From contig NC_056534.1 of assembly GCF_910596095.1 (NCBI RefSeq), positions 36,317,588 through 36,381,587 on the forward strand: 64,000 bases of DNA, read 5' to 3'. Positions 61,614 through 64,000 of this stretch are shown here, one piece after another. This DNA is from Thunnus maccoyii (taxonomy: Eukaryota; Chordata; Actinopteri; Scombriformes; Scombridae). The notes under the pieces are model-generated. The model was given only the letters and a program-made list of their open reading frames with translations, made no database searches and was not told the origin of the DNA. How positions within the stretch are numbered: the stretch's first letter is position 1; every line of letters starts with the position of its first letter. A program made the translations under genes and the position numbers.

Positions 61614-62084
61614 GCCTGCGAGGTCGACAGTGTGTGTGGAGGTGTTGATACGGTGTTGAGATGGAAATCATGTCTTTAGTCATACTTGGGTATAAAAAAG
61701 ACTTAGTGAGCGGAATAGTGGGTTATAGTGCAGAAGTGTGTGTGTTCATTTTTGTACAAGTAGTTTTGTTTGTCTTTTTCTGCTCACTATCGGAATTTGT
61801 TGTAACCGTTTAGGTCAAACTGACCCGAGGCCACAGGGCTCCATGATGGACACTTACAGCCATTTATCAAGCCCACAGTAAAGGAAATTTTCTGTAATTA
61901 AAGACAACTGTGATTAATAATTGTGATCACAGTGATTTATTTTGGAGCAGAAACACACCAGTCTGTCAGCACAAAATTTGGAATCTGCAGCCTTTTGGTT
62001 ATTAGTAAGTCTGTCTACCTCCAGGCCAACCTGCCTCCTATGGTTTGTTTTTCTCATGTTTTGCAGCTACACCAACGCTGTCCT

Positions 62085-62085
<1 letters not shown>

Positions 62086-62128
<43 letters not shown>
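62086..62128. repeat. (AC)n microsatellite
   Basis: About 21 AC units. A second, longer AC array follows 85 bases downstream (62214-62269). Confidence 0.95.
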
Positions 62129-62129
<1 letters not shown>

Positions 62130-62211
62130 AAACACCCACTCTCACATTGTTACAGTGTTTTGAGATTTTCTTTTGCTTGCTTCGAAACTAAAAGCCCCCA
62201 TTTCTCACTCA

Positions 62212-62213
<2 letters not shown>

Positions 62214-62269
<56 letters not shown>
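62214..62269. repeat. (AC)n microsatellite
   Basis: About 28 uninterrupted AC units followed by a short AG run. Confidence 0.95.
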
Positions 62270-62272
<3 letters not shown>

Positions 62273-62956
62273 AGAGTATAAAGAATCTTTCAAATATACA
62301 ACCACAGACAGCTAGCCAAACTCCCACTCACTCCCCAGCACGCTGTGGAAGAACGCCTGAGTAATGTCTCACATGAATGTGTGCCACGGGGAATCAGCAG
62401 GGCTTTCACAACAACATATGTTTTCATGTAGGGATTGGAGAATGAAGATCTCTGGAGGAAAGCTTGCGCCTCTGCCAGCAAACAAAGGGGGCACAGGTCC
62501 AAAGAGATTTACAGGGGCTGCAATGTCATTGATCACACAGAGATGAGTCCCAAACTGAAGTTAGGGTTCTAAGGACCAAAGTCTGGAAGTAAAAGACCTC
62601 CAAGTCCATGTTATCACCTCAAACAAATATCCTGCACATCCTTGCTGATGATGATGGTGATTTCTATTACGATCACACTGGCAGGCAAACTAATATACAG
62701 CATGTATTCCCTGTGTCTTCCATACTGGATGCCAAAAAGCAGAATTTTTTTTTTTTTTTAGGATTTCACCAAATTGATTATTATTTTTATTCCCAGGGAA
62801 GAGTGTCCTTAGTGTCCTTTTACAGTTAGTATGCCTTCATAAAGGCATTTTAATCTTGCATCACACTGTGATGTATATAGGATTTAAAATGCCTAAATAA
62901 AAACACATCAAACAAAGAAATACAGTGAAATATAATACGCATTATTATATGCACCA

Positions 62957-63980
62957 TAGGGGTGTAATGATATGCATATTCATCCTGAACTGTCATGATA
63001 CAGACGTCACGGTTCAATGCATGCAGTTGTACAAAGAATACGCTCTGTGACCCAAACAATTACTGTCAAAACAGTTTAATAATCCACGAACTCCAACATG
63101 CGGAACAATAATTCTAGAGTTTCACAAGGAATGTTTTGGCAGTGTACTTCTTAGCTGTAGCATGCTCATGTATGTATGCTAACTGGCTTAGCCAATGTAG
63201 CCTGGTTATGGGGGTTACCCTGGTTACCCTGCTGTCAGAATGACAAACAAGAGACCAATAACACTGACCGAATGTAACACTATTACTAAGATATGCTCAG
63301 CACAGAAAACAAAGTGCTAAATGTGCTAACGGACACACACAGACAGAGCACTCACTGTTGCTGCTGCTCTGCTAAATGTGCTAACGGACACACACAGACA
63401 GCACTCACTGTTGCTGCTGCTCTGCTAAATGTGCTAACGGACACACACAGACAGAGCACTCACTGTTGTTGCTGCTCTGCTAAATGTGCTAACGGACACA
63501 CACAGACAGAGCACTCACTGTTGTTGCTGCTCTGCTAAATGTGCTAACGGACACACACAGACAGAGCACTCACTGCTGTTGCTGCTCTGCTAAATGTGCT
63601 AACGGACACACACAGACAGAGCACTCACTGTTGCTGCTGCTCTGCTAAATGTGCTAACGGACACACACAGATAGAGCACTCACTGTTGCTCAAAGTTTAA
63701 AAAATAAACTCTGAGTCCTCCTCCCACCAGTAAATGGCTCCTGATCAGAGCAGAATTTACTGTGACTTGCGGGTGTTATTTGTCCTGAAGCTCCGGCTCC
63801 GCTCCCGGCTTTCTTCTCCAGAGCTCCCGGCACTCAGCAGCTGTCTGTCCCTCTGATCCATACGGTAACATTTTGAAACATCTCACACACTCAGACTAAG
63901 CGCTGCAACATCGCTCATAGTGTATCTGGATAATTTTTCATGCTCTAACATACAGCAAGCGAGTAATCATTGCAGCTCTA
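62957..63980. mobile_element. probable non-autonomous hAT-like element
   Basis: The left end TAGGGGTGTAATGAT (62957-62971) and the complement of the right end, TAGAGCTGCAATGAT (63966-63980), match at 12 of 15 bases as terminal inverted repeats. The left end resembles the AGGGGTGTAACGATAC start of fish hAT elements recalled from memory. About 1.0 kb lies between and no transposase frame was seen. A minisatellite occupies the middle. No clean 8-base target-site duplication was found, so the borders are provisional. Confidence 0.45.
63316..63690. repeat. 55-bp minisatellite, seven copies
   Basis: Units begin GCTAAATGTGCTAACGGACA and start at 63316, 63371, 63424, 63479, 63534, 63589 and 63644. 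The period is 55 bases, except for one 53-base unit lacking a GA, and the seventh copy is truncated near 63690. Copies differ at only a few positions (for example GTTGCT against GTTGTT), so expansion is recent. Confidence 0.97.
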
Positions 63981-64000
63981 AATCCTTTTACTTGCGTAAT

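Larger units (their letters stand above)
45259..64000 (+). other. usp43: probable usp43 intron 2, to the right edge
   Basis: After usp43 exon 2 no further exon was recognised. In particular, no CPHC zinc-binding segment or downstream catalytic block was found, so the next coding exon is probably beyond the window. The stretch is AT-rich with many microsatellites and mobile-element remnants, listed separately. A separate small gene inside it cannot be excluded, but I see no convincing one. Confidence 0.65.

Noticed and set aside
61923-62315. 130-residue frame of His/Thr repeats
   Set aside because: Made by translation of the two (AC)n arrays.
63293-63538. 81-residue Cys-rich repeat frame
   Set aside because: Translation of the 55-base minisatellite; the period is not a multiple of three, so the peptide changes frame each unit.
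1-64000. tRNA, 5S rRNA or snRNA genes
   Set aside because: No B-box (GGTTCGANTCC-like) with a partner A-box was found. The only near match, at about 13386, is inside a TBC1D24-like coding exon.

Overview
The window is nuclear DNA from a teleost fish, most likely a spiny-rayed (acanthopterygian-type) species. The evidence is intron-rich genes with GT-AG splice sites, AT-rich introns full of (CA)n, (GA)n and (AT)n microsatellites, and interspersed repeats familiar from teleosts. The gene order stx8 - cfap52 - usp43 matches the STX8-CFAP52(WDR16)-USP43 block I recall from human chromosome 17p13.1, so this is conserved vertebrate synteny with two extra genes inside it.

Layout. (1) About 1-11.3 kb, minus strand: the 5' part of stx8 (syntaxin 8); six coding exons are present and the last exons lie beyond the left edge. 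(2) 12.8-17.2 kb, plus strand: a complete 11-exon TBC1D24-like gene (TBC plus TLDc domains) with a long N-terminal extension and a TATA promoter. (3) 20.0-21.5 kb, plus strand: a C2H2 zinc-finger gene with 11 fingers, ten or more of them in one exon. (4) 23.2-33.3 kb, plus strand: a complete 14-exon cfap52 gene encoding 619 residues, with an RFX-type X-box in its promoter. (5) 35.3 kb to beyond the right edge, plus strand: the first two coding exons of usp43, a ubiquitin-specific protease. Most of 36-64 kb is probably usp43 intron DNA carrying repeats.

The five genes do not form one pathway. Syntaxin 8 is an endosomal SNARE, TBC1D24-family proteins act in vesicle traffic and oxidative-stress responses, CFAP52 is a structural protein of motile cilia, and USP43 removes ubiquitin. 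They are neighbours by conserved synteny. All exon joins listed were checked by hand for splice consensus and reading phase.

Mobile and repeat DNA includes a probable solo LTR (about 41.76-42.18 kb), a hAT-like non-autonomous element carrying a seven-copy 55-bp minisatellite (about 62.96-63.98 kb), a 78-bp Tc1-type relic (52.3 kb), a 96-bp foldback element (37.7 kb), two copies of a teleost foldback MITE (58.2 and 61.3 kb) and a LINE-like tail (49.2 kb). I found no clear evidence of a wholly new biological system. The items most worth a second look are the TBC1D24-like paralog, the orphan exon-like ORFs upstream of the zinc-finger gene, and the small structured elements.
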